Source: Peromyscus leucopus (taxonomy: Eukaryota > Chordata > Mammalia > Rodentia > Cricetidae). Taken from it: a stretch of 64,000 nucleotides of DNA. Positions 10,919 through 23,023 of this stretch are shown here, piece after piece. Location: the NCBI RefSeq assembly GCF_004664715.2, contig NC_051072.1, positions 806,001-870,000 on the forward strand. Direction: 5' to 3'. Both the position numbers and the translations under genes were made by a program. How positions within the stretch are numbered: position 1 is the stretch's first letter; the number at the start of each line of letters is the position of its first letter. A model generated the notes under the pieces. It was not told the origin of the DNA, made no database searches, and was given only the letters and a program-made list of their open reading frames with translations.

Positions 10919-10978
<60 letters not shown>
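10904..10978. repeat. (GC)n(AC)n alternating purine-pyrimidine tract
   Basis: About 20 bp of GC dinucleotides run straight into about 50 bp of CA dinucleotides. Confidence 0.97.
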
Positions 10979-10979
<1 letters not shown>

Positions 10980-10984
10980 AGCCA

Positions 10985-12240
10985 GTATCACTTCCACAGA
11001 TACATTACAGGCCCCTTCATTACTGCATCCTCAGTGTGGAACATGAGCTGTGTAGACAGTTCCATACCTTCTCTGAAGACGTCAGCTGGGTCAGGAGGCC
11101 ATATTATAAATGGTGACTCTATAGAAGTTTCATCACTAAACTATATGTGTTTATAACACATACAATTATTTTCCTCACTAATTTCCACAAATTAATAATT
11201 GTACTATCCATTTATGCAAATGGGGAATGTTTTTTCTGACCTTACTGAACATGTGTCTTTTGTCTATCCTGTTACCACTGTGGTTATTCTTATAGGCCCC
11301 TCCCAAGAACAGAATTACTTGGGTGTTCATGTATTTGTGATTCCATGGACATTCTAATTAAAAAACAAAACAAAAAAACAAAAAAAAAACAGGATAAGGC
11401 TTGAAGGTCAGAACACCCATCTCAGTTTTGTGGGTTGACAAATGACAGTAAGTAATAGGTATATTCTGTTGTAATCAGGCTTGCATTTCTTACATAATGT
11501 AAGTACCTTCGAATTTATATATTCAGGCAAATAAAAACATGTTCCTTTTCATTTCATGACTCTCCATTAGTTGGATTCTCTGTTGTAATGTGGAAGATGG
11601 AATGGTTTATGTGGATTACAGGTCATTGACCACCATTAAGCGTGTCCTGGGCAAGAGCTCAAGCATTAAACTGGAGGCAGGAACAGAAGCAGAAACCACA
11701 AAAGAATGTGCTTTTATGCTTGCCCTCCTCCCATTCCACAGTTTTCTTGTTATATAATGAAGGGTCACTTTCTCAGACACCAGTGCTCTGAGGCTTGCTG
11801 AAACAATCATCACTTAAGAAATTGGTTCACAGACTTGTAGAGGTTAATTCCTTAGTCAAGGTTCCCTCTACACAGATTGCCACAGCTTCTGTCAAGTCAG
11901 CAAATACTTACCATTTGGCCATCCATACTTTTAACTCTCAGTAGCCTTCATGAGTTTTAGTAGCTAGAGAAGGGAAGATATACCTGTAAGGGGGCAGAAC
12001 AGGGAAGAACAATGTGAAAACCTGGGTTTGGGGTGAACAAAGTCAAACATCAGTTCTTTATGCTTGTGCTGGTGCTGCATTAGGTTCTTCATCTACAATC
12101 TTGTTGCCATGATCTTGGATGATTCTTACCAATAGGCAAAGTGAAAAGTGCCTGGAGGTGTTAGTCAATGTGATGAAGTGTATCAAGTTCCTGTGACCAT
12201 GAGTCCAAATTTGTAACCAGAAGTCTCCAGGTAGGCCACA
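10985..12240. other. Duplicon A sequence shared with copy B
   Basis: Aligns with about 36010-37100 in copy B: 'aagaacagaattac' at 11305, the 'tattctgttgtaatca' block at 11462, and 'cagttctttatgcttgtgct' at 12052. No gene supported. Confidence 0.65.
11575..11905. repeat. Interspersed rodent repeat, unnamed
   Basis: A repeat also present at 20287-20600, 36430-36810, 37165-37450 and 40430-40760. It carries 'agagctcaagcattaaactg', 'ggaacagaagcagaaacca' and the end word 'cttctgtcaagt'. It is duplicated with the unit between A and B and elsewhere occurs independently. I recognise it as a common rodent repeat but cannot name it with confidence. Confidence 0.55.
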
Positions 12241-12243
12241 TGC

Positions 12244-12535
12244 TAATGGACCTCCCCACACAATTTCTCAATGCCTCTACCATATCTCCAATTACTCCAC
12301 CACTCCCCTTCACCCTGTCCCAGCCCCAAACTCAAAGATTGCCTTCTAGACCAGAGGGCAATCCAAATACCAGAAGTCAAGTCCAACTTACTTGAAGATC
12401 CTCCACCCTCCCTGCTCAACCACAGGCCACAACTGCCACAAGACCATAGAGAAAACAGAAACCAAGGAACAAAACACTCATCCAACAAAGACAAATTGAG
12501 AAACCTGTATCTAGATGTAGATGTAACCAACCATC
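12244..12535 (+). mobile_element. L1 5' region fragment
   Basis: 'gccttctagaccagagggca' and 'aaaccaaggaacaaaacac' resemble the 5' end of older rodent L1 (Lx-like). It belongs to the L1 that resumes at about 14300, split by the LTR element between. Confidence 0.5.
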
Positions 12536-12539
12536 TTAT

Positions 12540-14290
12540 TAAATAAGAAACACAGAACCAATGTAAAAGAAAGCCAAGAGATCAGAGCTCAGAACTAAAA
12601 TCTCACCCTTCCTCCTGCCGTGGTCCCAGCTTCCCGAAAGAGAGCTATTTCCCCGTGTGTAAGTCGTTTCATAGTCATTCTGCCTTCTCATTGGTTGTAA
12701 ACCCAAACACGTGACTGCCTCGTCACTGTCTGTATGTACAGCCCCACAGGTCTTAAAGGCATATGTCTCCAATGCTGGCTGTATCCCTGAACACACAGAG
12801 ATCTATGGGATTATAGGCGTGCGCCACCACCGCCACACTCTGTCTATGGCTCTAATAGCTCTGACCCCCGGGCAACTTTATTTATTAACATACAATCAAA
12901 ATCACTTCTCAGTACAATTAGAATACCACCACATTTCCCATTTTCTATTTTAATAAAAAGAAAAAAAAGCAAAAGGTTATAACTAACAAAAGAAAAACTA
13001 TATACAAAAGTATAATAACTATATACAATATATACAAGTAATAAATATCTAAACAGGTATTTGACAAATCAGAGAAAATAATTCCATTATCTATCCTATT
13101 TTGGTAAGTCCAAAATGTATCTAATGCACTTTCTATCCTAATTAATCTTCAACTATAACTAACTAATCTTCAACCATAACTAACTAATCTTCAACTCCCT
13201 CAGAGACCCAAGAAGGGAATAATATTAGCTAATAAAAATAAAAACAGGAAGTGCATGCAAGCAACTTCCAAAAAATTTGTGAGTTGACAGAAACAGCCAG
13301 CTGCCTGGGCAGTCACCTGAGGTTTCTCCACAGTGCTGGGGCATCATCTTCACCCTACAGGCTTAGCGTATCTGACAGACTCATTTGTGAAGTAGGATGT
13401 ACATAAGGTCAACAGTTCAACCTCACATTGGGTGAGAACAGTCCATGTACCAGAAACACCTGAAATCCACTAGTGTTCTGTCATGATTCAGGATTTTAAA
13501 TTCTGGAAATTGTTGACAGTTTTTTAATTCAGCTGTCCATTCTTCTTGGCTGTGTACATATGGCTTCATCTCAGCATCCCCTTCTTCTCCACATCCCTCT
13601 ATTAAATGCCAGTCTACTATCAAGAGGCATGAGCTTTCAGCTGCTGTTCCATTGCACAACAGAAGCCATCGGCCCTCTGCCTGTTAAGCTGCCTTCGAAG
13701 AAAAGGACACTGTACCTTTTCCGGATTGTGAAGGCCACTTCAGGGATGGGGCCATATTGTCCTGGCCTCAGAAGATGCCTTTTGATAAAGCCATAACCAC
13801 ACTTGTTTTGGCAAGAATCAGTAGTCCCTTGTTTCATGTTCTATCTGTCCATTTTGTCCTGTTGATTTGAGAATACTTTGTTGTCCAGTGGCTAACTTTT
13901 GCCACAATGAAAGTTGACTCCATATGCAGTTTCTTCAATGCCCTTATTTTCTCTGAAGTAGATTGGTACTGCCAGGAGCCGACATGTCTCAAAAAAGAAA
14001 AATTTTCTAAGTTATTAAAACATTTTAAATGCCATATTCTGTAGATCTCTGAAGGGTTTGAAGATGACCTGTCTAAAACATCTCTGCTCAATTTTTAAAA
14101 CATATCTAATATGACTACAAGTTCTATTGTAATGTCTAACTACTAACTTTCATTTCTTTATATCCTAATAGTTGGTAATAATAACATTCAAGGATCAGAA
14201 ATTTGCATTACATTGTTAAATGAATGGTATGAATACAATTAGAAATATACATATAGCATTTTCTAACAATATCAGTTTCAAATTTGTATA
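12540..14290 (-). mobile_element. ERV fragment: LTR plus internal sequence, minus strand
   Basis: Read on the minus strand, internal sequence (14290 down to about 12960) leads into an LTR (about 12955-12540). The LTR holds a B1-like module ('tggtggcgcacgcctataat') and 'aataaataaa'. The internal part near 13180-13400 is homologous to 34390-34600 in copy B. It has short 21 bp tandem repeats at about 13140-13195 ('taatcttcaac' units). Frames are short and broken; no protein is assigned. It splits an old L1. Confidence 0.6.
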
Positions 14291-14299
14291 CAATATAAA

Positions 14300-16790
14300 A
14301 CAATCCAATCCAAAGATCTATAGTCACCATAAACCCAGATGTCCACATTCATGATATGAACAAAGTCAACAACAGCCAAGGCAACACATCACCATCAGAG
14401 CACATCTACCCTGCTACAGCAAGCCCTAAATAATCCAACATAGCCAAAGCACAAGAAAAAGACCTGAAAAACAACTTTATGCAGATGATTGAGTTTATTA
14501 AAGAAAAAATGAATACATTTCTTAAGGAAATTGAGGAAAAGACAAATAAAAAATTGGAGGAAATGAATAAATACTTTCAAGAAAGCCAAGAAAATCATAA
14601 GCAGCTGAAGGAAAAATAAAATTGTTCAAGACAGGAAAAAGAAAATAGAAGCAATATAGAAAACACAAATTGAGGGAATTCTAGAAATAAAAAATCTAAG
14701 TAAGTGAATAGGAACTACAGAGGCAAGCTTCTCCAACAGGATACAAGAGATGGGAGAGAATCTCAGACATTGATGTAATAGAAGAAATATATACATTAAT
14801 GAAAGAATGTTAAATCAAAAAATTCTTGATACAACACATCTAGGAAATCTGGGTCATTATGAAAAGACAAAACCCAGGCATAATAGAAATAGAAGAATAT
14901 TCACAGCTCAAAGACTCAGAAAATATTTTAGACAAAACCATAGAAAATTTTTTTCTAACATGAGGAGTACCTAGAAAGGTTCAAGAACCATATTGAAAAC
15001 CAAATAGATTGGAGCAGAAAAGGAAGTGCCCTGCTACATAATAAAGAAAACAGAAAAAAATGGACTCAATTCAATAATAATAATAAGATATAGACTTACT
15101 AAATAGATGGGGAAAGAGGATCTATCCTTCTGCTGCATGCAAGAAACACACCTCAACATCAAAGATAGACATTAACTCTGAGTAAAGTGCTGGAAAAAGA
15201 GTTTCCAAGCAAATGGACCTAAGAATGAAGCTGGTATAGGCATTCTAATGTGTAAAATTCAAACCAAAGTTTGTAGAAGTAACCGTCTTATTCAATAAGA
15301 AACACAGAAAGTTAATATAATTGACAACAAAAACAAAAACAAAACAGAGAAGGACACTTCATACTCATCAAAGAAAAATTTAACTTGTTTCAATTATTAA
15401 CATCTATACCCCAAACACAAGGGCACCCATATTTGTAAACGAAACATTACTACAGCTTAAATCATACATTATAATGGGAGACTTCAATATCCCACTCTCA
15501 CCAATGGACAGTTCATCAAGAGAGAAACTAAACAGAGAAATACTAGAAATAAGATATTGTAAACTAAATGTACTTAACAGATATCTACAGAACATTTCAC
15601 CCAAACACAAAATAATATACCTTCTTCTCAGCATCTCATGGAACTTTCTAAAAATTGTCCACATATTTTGTCTCAAAACAAGTTATCAACAGATATAAGA
15701 AAATTGAAATAACCTCCTGTATCATACAAGACCACCACAGATTAAGGCTGGATTCCAAAAATAACAAAACAACAGAAAGACTAGAAACTCATGGAAATGG
15801 AACAACTCTCTTCTGAAGTAAAACAAACATAAAGAAAGAAAGAAATTAAAGACTCCACAGGATTCAGTGAGTATGAATACAGAACATATCCAAACTTTAT
15901 GGGCGAAATGCTTATAGCACTAAGTGCCTACATTAAAAAAAAAAAAAACCCAGGTGAGATCTCACACTAGTAACTTAACAGTGCTCCTGAAAAGTCTAGA
16001 AGAAAAAGAAATGAGCACAACCAAGAGGAGTAGATGGCAGTAAATAATCACACCGAGGGCTGAAATCAATAAAATAGAAACAAAGAGAATACAAAGAATC
16101 AATGAAGCAAAAGTTGGTTATTTGAGAATATCAGAAGATGACAAATCTTTGTCTAAACTTACTAAGAGAAGGAGAGAATATCCATATTAGCAAATAAAAA
16201 GTGAAGAAGGGGATATAACAACAGACCATGGAAATCCAGAGAATCATTAGGTCATACTTCTAAAAACCCGTACTTCCCAAAATTGGAACATTTAATAGAA
16301 ATGGATAAGTTTCTTGATAGATATAATTTACCAAAGATAAATGAAGATCAGATAAAAAATTTAAATAGACCTGTAACTGGTAAGGAAATAGAAGCAGTCA
16401 TTGAAAGTATCTCTAACTAATAACAACCCAGGGTCAAATGGGTTTAATGTAGAATTCTACAAGACTTTCAAAGAATAGCTAAGGCCAATACTCCTCAAAT
16501 TACCCCACAAAAGAGAAACAAAAGAAATATTGCCAAATTCATTCTGATGTCACAGTCACCCTGATACCCAAACCATACAGACATTCAACAAAGAAAATTA
16601 CAAACACCCCTTATGATCATAGATGCAAAATTTTTCAATAAAATTCTTGCAAACCCAATCTAGGAACACATAAAAAAAATCATACATCAGGTCCAAGTAG
16701 GCTTTGTCCCAGAAATGAAGGGATAGTTACACATACAAAAATCAGTCAATGTAATCCACTACATAAACAAAAGAACCCCACATGATCAGC
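14300..16790 (+). mobile_element. Old L1, ORF1 through early reverse transcriptase, degenerate
   Basis: At 14480-14620 the translation has a coiled-coil ORF1 pattern (EEKTNKKLEEMNK). At 15474-15700 it has the endonuclease block MGDFNIPLSP and downstream words. At 16350-16480 the P-GFN-EFYKTF reverse-transcriptase start is visible, and at 16690 the QVGFVPEMKG block. Stops are frequent. Its ORF1 coiled coil lacks the 8-residue expansion of the young L1s. A short LTR fragment resembling the end of the 12540 LTR sits at about 15275-15320. Confidence 0.8.
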
Positions 16791-18050
16791 ACTGCCTGTA
16801 ATGTAGTATGTTTATCTCATGGAAACATCCTGTTCCACTGGGCATTTACCTGTAGATTATTATGAAGATTATTTATTCCTAAGCTGTACTGTCTAAATGA
16901 TAATAATAATAATGTTAGTTTAAATAGAGATTTGATGAGTTAAAATATAAATAAGGAAGTGTCACACTGCTACAACACATACGTTTCTATTGAGGAGCCA
17001 TATAGACTGTGGCTTAGATTAATGATTAGAAAACAATTGAGTACTAGTTAGCCCAGCTAGCTTAAATTTTTTTTTTACCTTAATGCTGGGAGATGTGTTC
17101 ACAGGTTTTAGAGTGCATCATGGGTGAAACAAAACTTTTAAAATAACTTAAAGTTAAGCTAAGACTTTTTTGCCAAATAGCTTTGAGGTGAAAAACCCAA
17201 GAAGATAATCTAAAGTTTTAGAAAGGCACATAGTTGAATGTGGAATTCTTTAAGGTCAGGGAATAAAAACAAAGCAGCCCAATTATTACTAACTGATGCA
17301 CCTTTCTTGCTAGGATTGGTTGATGACCAAAGGTGATGATTAATTCCTTATACCCATTTTTGCCCTCAATCTCCTGATATAAAAAATTGTTGATGAATTG
17401 ATATGTACCCTAAAGATTTAAAGTAGAACTGGCTGACTCTTTTTCATATATAAAAGTTTAGACTTGTGATCCTTTAAGATTCCTTATAAGATTACCTTTC
17501 AAGATAAGTACTAAAGTAATTGGCCCTTTCTTTGTAACTGCAAAATGCAGCCTGCCAGCAAAAGACCTGACTGAGAAGAATACCTTACTTACCCAGAAAG
17601 CTAATCTATAACAAGTTGCTTTGGTATGAATGTATGAGAGTTCTTGGGATAATTTGTTTTTCACCTGTAATATATAAAATATTTAATCATGTAATGGAAA
17701 ACATTCTGTTTTTTACTGTTTGTCTTGTATTCATTGTAATCATTCACTTGAAAAACAAAATGTAACAACATTGTAATTTTTATATTGTGTGAAAAATTTT
17801 GCTGGGGTATATAAGCTGCAAGGGAAAGAATAAAGATAGAGTTAAAAGAGGCTAGAAGGAAAACATCACAAATGAGAGTTAAAATGAGTAAGAAGGAAAA
17901 TATCAAGAATGAGAGTTAGAAAGAACTAGAAGAGAAACATCAAAAGAGTTAGAAGGAAAACATCAAGAACGAGAGAAGGGCATCACCAGGAAAAGAAAGA
18001 CTAGAGAATGCAAAAGATGTGTCTTTTTCCCTAACACCCTCCAACAGAAA
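16791..18050. other. Unassigned, LTR-like AT-rich sequence
   Basis: No gene. It has an (ATA)n-like run near 16900, a TATA-like 'ggggtatataagctgcaa' at about 17804, 'aataaa' at about 17829, and a purine-rich tandem array at 17839-17986. This order (promoter-like, poly(A)-signal-like, purine array) suggests an old LTR, but there is no partner copy here. Confidence 0.4.
17839..17986. repeat. Purine-rich imperfect tandem repeat
   Basis: Four to five units of about 28-37 bp built on 'gagagttagaaggaaaacat' and 'caagaat', all purine-rich on the plus strand. Confidence 0.75.
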
Positions 18051-19200
18051 CGTCTAGTACTCGTCAATGCTGTGGATTTCCCTTTGAGCCCTGAGCTGTC
18101 TGGTGGCTGGCCCCCTAGGAAGCATATATAAGCATTAAAATATATGAGCCCTTAGGGGAAATTCTTATTCAAGCCACTACACATCGTGAGAATTTTAAGA
18201 CAACAGGAGCTTGAATCAGCTGGTCATGTTCCATCCACAGTCAAGAAGCAGAAGGAGATAGAATAATGGTTTGCTATCAGGGTGTTCTTTTTTTCTTATA
18301 CCATGCAGGATCCCAATCAAACAGATGCTTCCTCCCACAATCAACAGGTATTCTGACCTCAAGTAAACTAATCAAGATAACCCTTGCAAAGGAATGATGA
18401 GAAACTTGCTTCTCATGTGATTATACATCTCATCACATTAACAATTGAGATTTAAGCATTACTTCTACGTCCCTTGTCTATATGAAACAAAAATACACAT
18501 TGAAAACCTCATTTAAGTTTATTTTGTATGTGTGTGCAAACATATGTATTTATGTATTTGGGCCCAAAAATGGAGGTCAGAGGACAATCTTTAGAGGTAA
18601 TTCCTTCTTTCTATTATGAATACAAATATGGTTGTATGTATTGCTGGCCATTAAATTTCTTTTCAAAGACATCATGATTACTCCAGTTACATAACTTTAA
18701 ATCATAATATTTCATTCAACCCAAATATTTATCATTTGATCCATAAATTAGAATCCAATTTGAAAGGTCCACAAAGTACTTAACAATTTCAAGAGTATAA
18801 AAGATCCCAGTCCATATCCAATCTGAGATTCAAGGCAGTTTCTTAACTGTGAGGTCCTACAAGATAAAAACTGACCACTTCCATCATGTACTGATACAGA
18901 ACAAACATTCTGATTCTAAAATGGAAAATACGCAACACAGCAAGGATCAGCCCAAAATTCAGAAGGTCAAATACATAATGTGACAGCTCTCTGAAACTGC
19001 TGCACTGGTGTTGACTTCAAAGGACTTAGGTGCTCCACCCTTCCAGTTTTGCCTGAAAGTCACATAGCCTCTTGCCTCGGCATGCTACACTCATTGCTTG
19101 TAGCTTTCCTTAGCAGGTCGTGTACTTCCTTCCTTCATACTCTTGGAATCTCCAATATCCTGGACAATGTAATTATTTGGTTTTATAGTATTTAAAAACA
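18051..19200. other. Unassigned non-coding sequence
   Basis: No frame of note and no clear repeat boundaries. A 'tatgtatttatgtatttggg' stretch near 18545 has the look of a decayed TG-rich rodent repeat. Confidence 0.4.
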
Positions 19201-19204
19201 AACA

Positions 19205-19391
19205 ACAGCTGAGCGTGGTGGCACATGCCTTTAATCCCAGTGCTCTAGAGGCAGAGGCAGGTGGATCTCTGGGAGTTCGAATCCTGCTTGGTCTACAAGG
19301 GAGGTAGAGGACAGCTAGGCTGTAACACAGAGAAACAAAAACAAACAGGCAACAATCTCCCCCCCCCCAAAAAAAAAGCAAAAAAAAAAAT
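19205..19391 (+). mobile_element. B1 SINE
   Basis: 'gcgtggtggcacatgccttt' head, then 'ggcagaggcaggtggatctc', ending in C-rich and A-rich tails with 'aacaaaaacaaacag'. Confidence 0.92.
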
Positions 19392-19961
19392 GTGACCTTT
19401 CCATAGTAGTGTGATTGAAAGGTTAGCTTTGTTTAAGTTTACAAGTCTAATTGATATCCTGTCTTGAGTGATCTGCATGATTCTGACACTAATGAGTTTT
19501 TTTTTCAGCATATCAAACAGCACTGTCACTTTAATTCCAAGCAATACTCACATTTTTCAACATTCCTTATTAACAGAATTGATCTCTTATACTAATTCCC
19601 CTCTAGTCATTACTTTTTAAGGGAGGATAAAGGACTGTGCTATGCTTTTTGCCTTCATCCAATATTTTCTGCTATAACTCTCATGAGGTTTATATGTTGT
19701 ACAAAGTTACTGCCAGAGTCACATGTAGGGTTTCTACACAATGTGAATTCACTCATAGTCAAACAGAATGGAGTTTAAATCAAAAGCTTTCCACATAATT
19801 TGTATTTGTAGGACTTCTCAGTAACCAAATTTCCTGATGTGAAGTTATGTCAAATAACTGATCATTGGAGTATGTAGTAGATTTTCTTAAATTGAGTATC
19901 ATTTCTTTTCACAGGATTCCTCTGCAGTTTGACCTTTGTGGTGTTCAAATGTTGATAAAAA

Positions 19962-20072
19962 CCCATAAAATCGCTTGCACACCTTTAATCAGCACTCGAG
20001 CAGAGCAGCGATCTCTGTGAGTTCGACACTCACAAGTGAGCTCCAGGAAAGCAAAGCTACAAGAAAATGTCG

Positions 20073-20111
<39 letters not shown>
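19962..20111 (+). mobile_element. Degenerate B1 SINE with long poly(A)
   Basis: 'cacacctttaatcagcactc', 'gatctctgtgagttcgacac' and 'gctccaggaaagcaaagcta' are followed by about 40 A at 20071-20111. Copy B has no SINE here; the shared 3' flank of the finger genes resumes at 20112 and at 40266. Confidence 0.85.
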
Positions 20112-20113
<2 letters not shown>

Positions 20114-20889
20114 AGTAAAATCTTTATAATATTCTGTGTAACAGCAGGGCATTTTTACACTATGAATGCTCTAGTGTAGAGTTAAGGTTGATTAAATCAT
20201 AAAGCTTTATGACATTGTCTCAATTATGAAGGCTCTGGTTGATAACTAATGTATAAAGAAGCTGTCACATATTGTTTACTTAGTTTTATTTCTGTTGGTG
20301 TGATTAACACCATGACCAAAAACTACTTAGGGGAGAAAGGGGGTTATTTCAGTTCACTGGCTATATTTCATCATCCATGGAGCAGGGCAGGAGAACACAG
20401 CTAAAATACAGAGGCAGTAGGTGAAAGTAGAAACCATGGAGGAATGTTACTTTACGTTTTCTTCTTACACACCCAAGACTAAGTCACCAAGAGTGGCATA
20501 CACAATGTGCACTGTCATCATCCAGTGGTCCAGATTCTCTTACGTCAAATAGAATTCATGAAAAAGACCCACAGACATGACCAAGGGTCAATCAGATCCA
20601 GGCATTCACTCAATTGTGACTCCATTACGTATTGTTTGTCTGTGTGGAGTTGAGAGCAGAAGAAACAAGACATCTGCATTTGTAGAACATCTCACCAGTG
20701 AATATTCTTTGGTGTTAATGAAGATTAAAAATATTACACAAGTGTTTTCAAATTATTTGGATGTATAGACTTTTGTGTTGATTGGTGATATCAATGAAGG
20801 CTTTTTCACATTATTTGGATATGTGGAGTTTTGTGTTTATGATGATTAGTGATATTATTGAAGGCTTTCTCACGGTTTTGGATGTGTAG
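20112..20889. other. 3' flank of gene A with interspersed repeat
   Basis: Homologous to 40266-40960 in copy B. The 20287-20600 part is the unnamed rodent repeat ('ccatgaccaaaaactactta', 'gaaaccatggaggaatg'). Between 20700 and 20889 AT-rich words such as 'ttatttggatgtgtag' recur, which look like decayed finger linkers on the minus strand. Confidence 0.5.
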
Positions 20890-21929
20890 ACTTTCTTACT
20901 AGTAAAAAGTCTCAGAGGATATTTCTGATATGGAAGTTAGATAAAGGCCTTGCCATAATCTTAGCATTTGTAGTGCACTATACCAATATGAATTCTATGA
21001 TGGGGAAACAGTCATAAAGAACCACTAAAGGCCTGGGCATACTCTATGTTTGCAGAGACTCTTGTATAGCAGGTCGGAATTGCTGTGGGATGGTCTGTAT
21101 GTCAAATTGCTCTGATTGGTCAATAAATAAAACATGATTGGCAGTGCCAGGCAGGAAGTAGGTGGGAAAGAGAGGAGAATCGGAAGTGGAAGGCTGAGGC
21201 GGAGAGACACTGCAGCACGCCAGGACAAGCAGATGTGAAGACACGGGAAGCACAAGCACATGCAAGGTATAGATTTATAGAAATGGTTAATTAAGATATA
21301 AGACCATTAGCAAGAAGCCTGACAGCATACAGTTATAAGTAATATAAGTGTCTGATGATTATTTTATACGTGGATTGTGGGACTGTGGGGTTTGGTGGAG
21401 CCTGGAGAGAAGCTCCCCGGCAACAGAATGATGACTCTTCACAGTTGTAGGGGTGTTGCTAAGTATGAGAACTTCTTTTTTGTTTATGAGGAGCCTTAAA
21501 AAGCATTGTCATACCTTTCACAATTGTAGTGTTTCTCTTCAGGATAAATTCAATAGAGGTCAGAAAGCATTCATTCATTGAAAAACTCACTACATTCTTT
21601 ACATGTGTATGGCCGACTTCCACTCTGCTTCTTTTGTGCTAGGTAAGTTTATCACTTTCCCTACTCTTAAAGCTTCTATTTAGAATGAAAAATTTGATAC
21701 ATTTTACAGTCTGAAGAAGTGTAAAACATTTTATGAACACATTAAAATTTGTACTATTCAACTCCAGTTTGAACTGTCTTGTGCTGAGAAATACTAGAAA
21801 GCTTATTAAACAGTTAGCAACATTTTTCACAACTGTGGCATTTCTCTCCAATATGGATTTCAGGTGTTTTAAAAGTTCTTTGTGCATCCAAACAGCCTTG
21901 GCACATTCTTCACATCAGTGTGCTTTCTC
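20890..21929 (-). pseudogene. Eroded C2H2 fingers downstream of gene A stop
   Basis: After the stop at 21930 the minus strand still encodes decayed finger words, for example CEECAKA near 21905 and TCKECSEFF near 21590, but in shifting frames with stops. They mark an ancestral protein with more C-terminal fingers. The solo LTR at 21081-21425 sits within them. The matching region in copy B is 40985-42830. Without the stop the frame would still break within about 30 bases, so loss of this tail is not due to one change only. Confidence 0.7.
21081..21425 (+). mobile_element. Solo LTR (mys-related family)
   Basis: 345 bp, TG...CA, close to the 342 bp LTR of the element at 2052 but with more deletions, for example 'aagcacaagcacatgcaagg' in place of 'ccaccagccacgtggcaagg'. 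'gaat' occurs at both edges, but a full 6 bp duplication is not clear. Absent from copy B. Confidence 0.88.
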
Positions 21930-23023
21930 TTACAGATGATTTCTTTGGTGTTGCTTAAGACCAGAAGACTGGTAAAAGGTTTTGCCACATTCTCCACACT
22001 TGTAACATTTCTCTCCAATATGAACTGTCCGATGTCTAGAACGTGCTGTGTACGTTCTGAAGTCTTTGCCACATTCTTTACACTTGTAGGGTTTCTCTCC
22101 AGAATGAATTCTTTGATGCTCTTGAAGGCTTCTAGAACTGTTGAGCTGTTTGCCACATTCTTCACATCTATAAAGTTTCTCCATCTTGTGAAGTAATTTG
22201 TGCTTAGTTAGGTATGACTTTGTAGAGAAGGCCTTTCCACAATGCTCACACTTATACGGTTTCTCTCCAGAGTGGATTACCAAGTGACTGGAAATCTGCC
22301 AGGAAGTGCTAAAGACCTCACTACATACTTCACACTTGTAGGCTTTCTTCCCTGTATGAATTCTCTTATGTACAGAACGTAGTGATGGGGTATGGAAGGC
22401 CTTGCCACACACTTCACACTTGTAGGGTTTCTCTCCTGTGTGAATTCTCTTGTGAGCAGAAAGTAAAGGGGGAGCATGGAAGGCCTTGCCACACACTTCA
22501 CACTTGTAGGGTTTCTCACCCGTGTGAATATTCTTGTGGTCAGACAGTACTGATGGACAATGGAAGGCCTTGTCACATACTTCACACTTGTAGGGTTTTC
22601 CCCCTGTATGGAGTCTTTTGTGTCTAGAAAGCACGGATGGACAATGGAAGGCCTTGCCACATACTTCACATGTGTAGGGTTTCTCACCTGTGTGAATGTT
22701 CTTGTGTACAGAAAGTAATGATGGGCAATGGAAGGCCTTGTTACATATTTCACACTTATAGCGTTTTTCACCTGTATGAATTCTCTTGTGTACAGAAAAC
22801 AATGATGGAGAATGGAAGGCTTTGCCACAGACTTCACACTTGAAGGGTTTCTCTCCAGTATGAATTCTCTTGTGTATAGAAAGCAATGAAGGGAAACAAA
22901 AAGACTTGCCACATTCTTCACACTTATAGGGCTTCATTCTTAAATGAATCCTCTGATTGTTAGTAAGTTGTGAGTTCCAATGAAAGGTTTTATCACATTC
23001 TTTGTCTGTGTATTGTTCTTTTC
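21930..23023 (-). CDS. KRAB zinc-finger gene A, finger exon (12 C2H2 fingers)
   Basis: Predicted last coding exon of a KRAB zinc-finger protein, a nuclear DNA-binding repressor family that usually recruits TRIM28 to silence retroelements. The acceptor 'tctcaccag' ends at 23024 and gives phase 1, matching the KRAB-B donor. After a degenerate first finger (first Cys missing) come 12 complete fingers of the form C-x2-C-x12-H-x3-H with TGEKP-type linkers, then the stop TAA at 21930. Fingers 1-7 are very alike and carry Pro in the recognition helix (PSLLSVH, PSVLSDH, PPLLSAH). Fingers 8-12 are more diverse. The linker HKMEK after finger 9 departs from the consensus. Spliced KRAB-A+B+fingers would give 438 residues plus exon 1 codons. 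Decayed fingers beyond the stop show that the ancestor was longer. No orthologue name can be given. Confidence 0.85.

Noticed and set aside
12243..12796. Short frames with Pro-rich or Ser-rich content
   Set aside because: They lie in L1 leader and LTR sequence and overlap on both strands.
22382..22843. Regular 84 bp repeats resembling a repeat array, CRISPR-like at first sight
   Set aside because: Spacing and content match C2H2 fingers with TGEKP linkers in a eukaryotic gene; there are no unique spacers.
22277..22921. 214-codon open frame on the minus strand overlapping the finger exon
   Set aside because: It is the second reading frame of the 84 bp finger repeats. The repeated unit keeps the shifted frame open; composition is not protein-like and the C2H2 frame is the real one.
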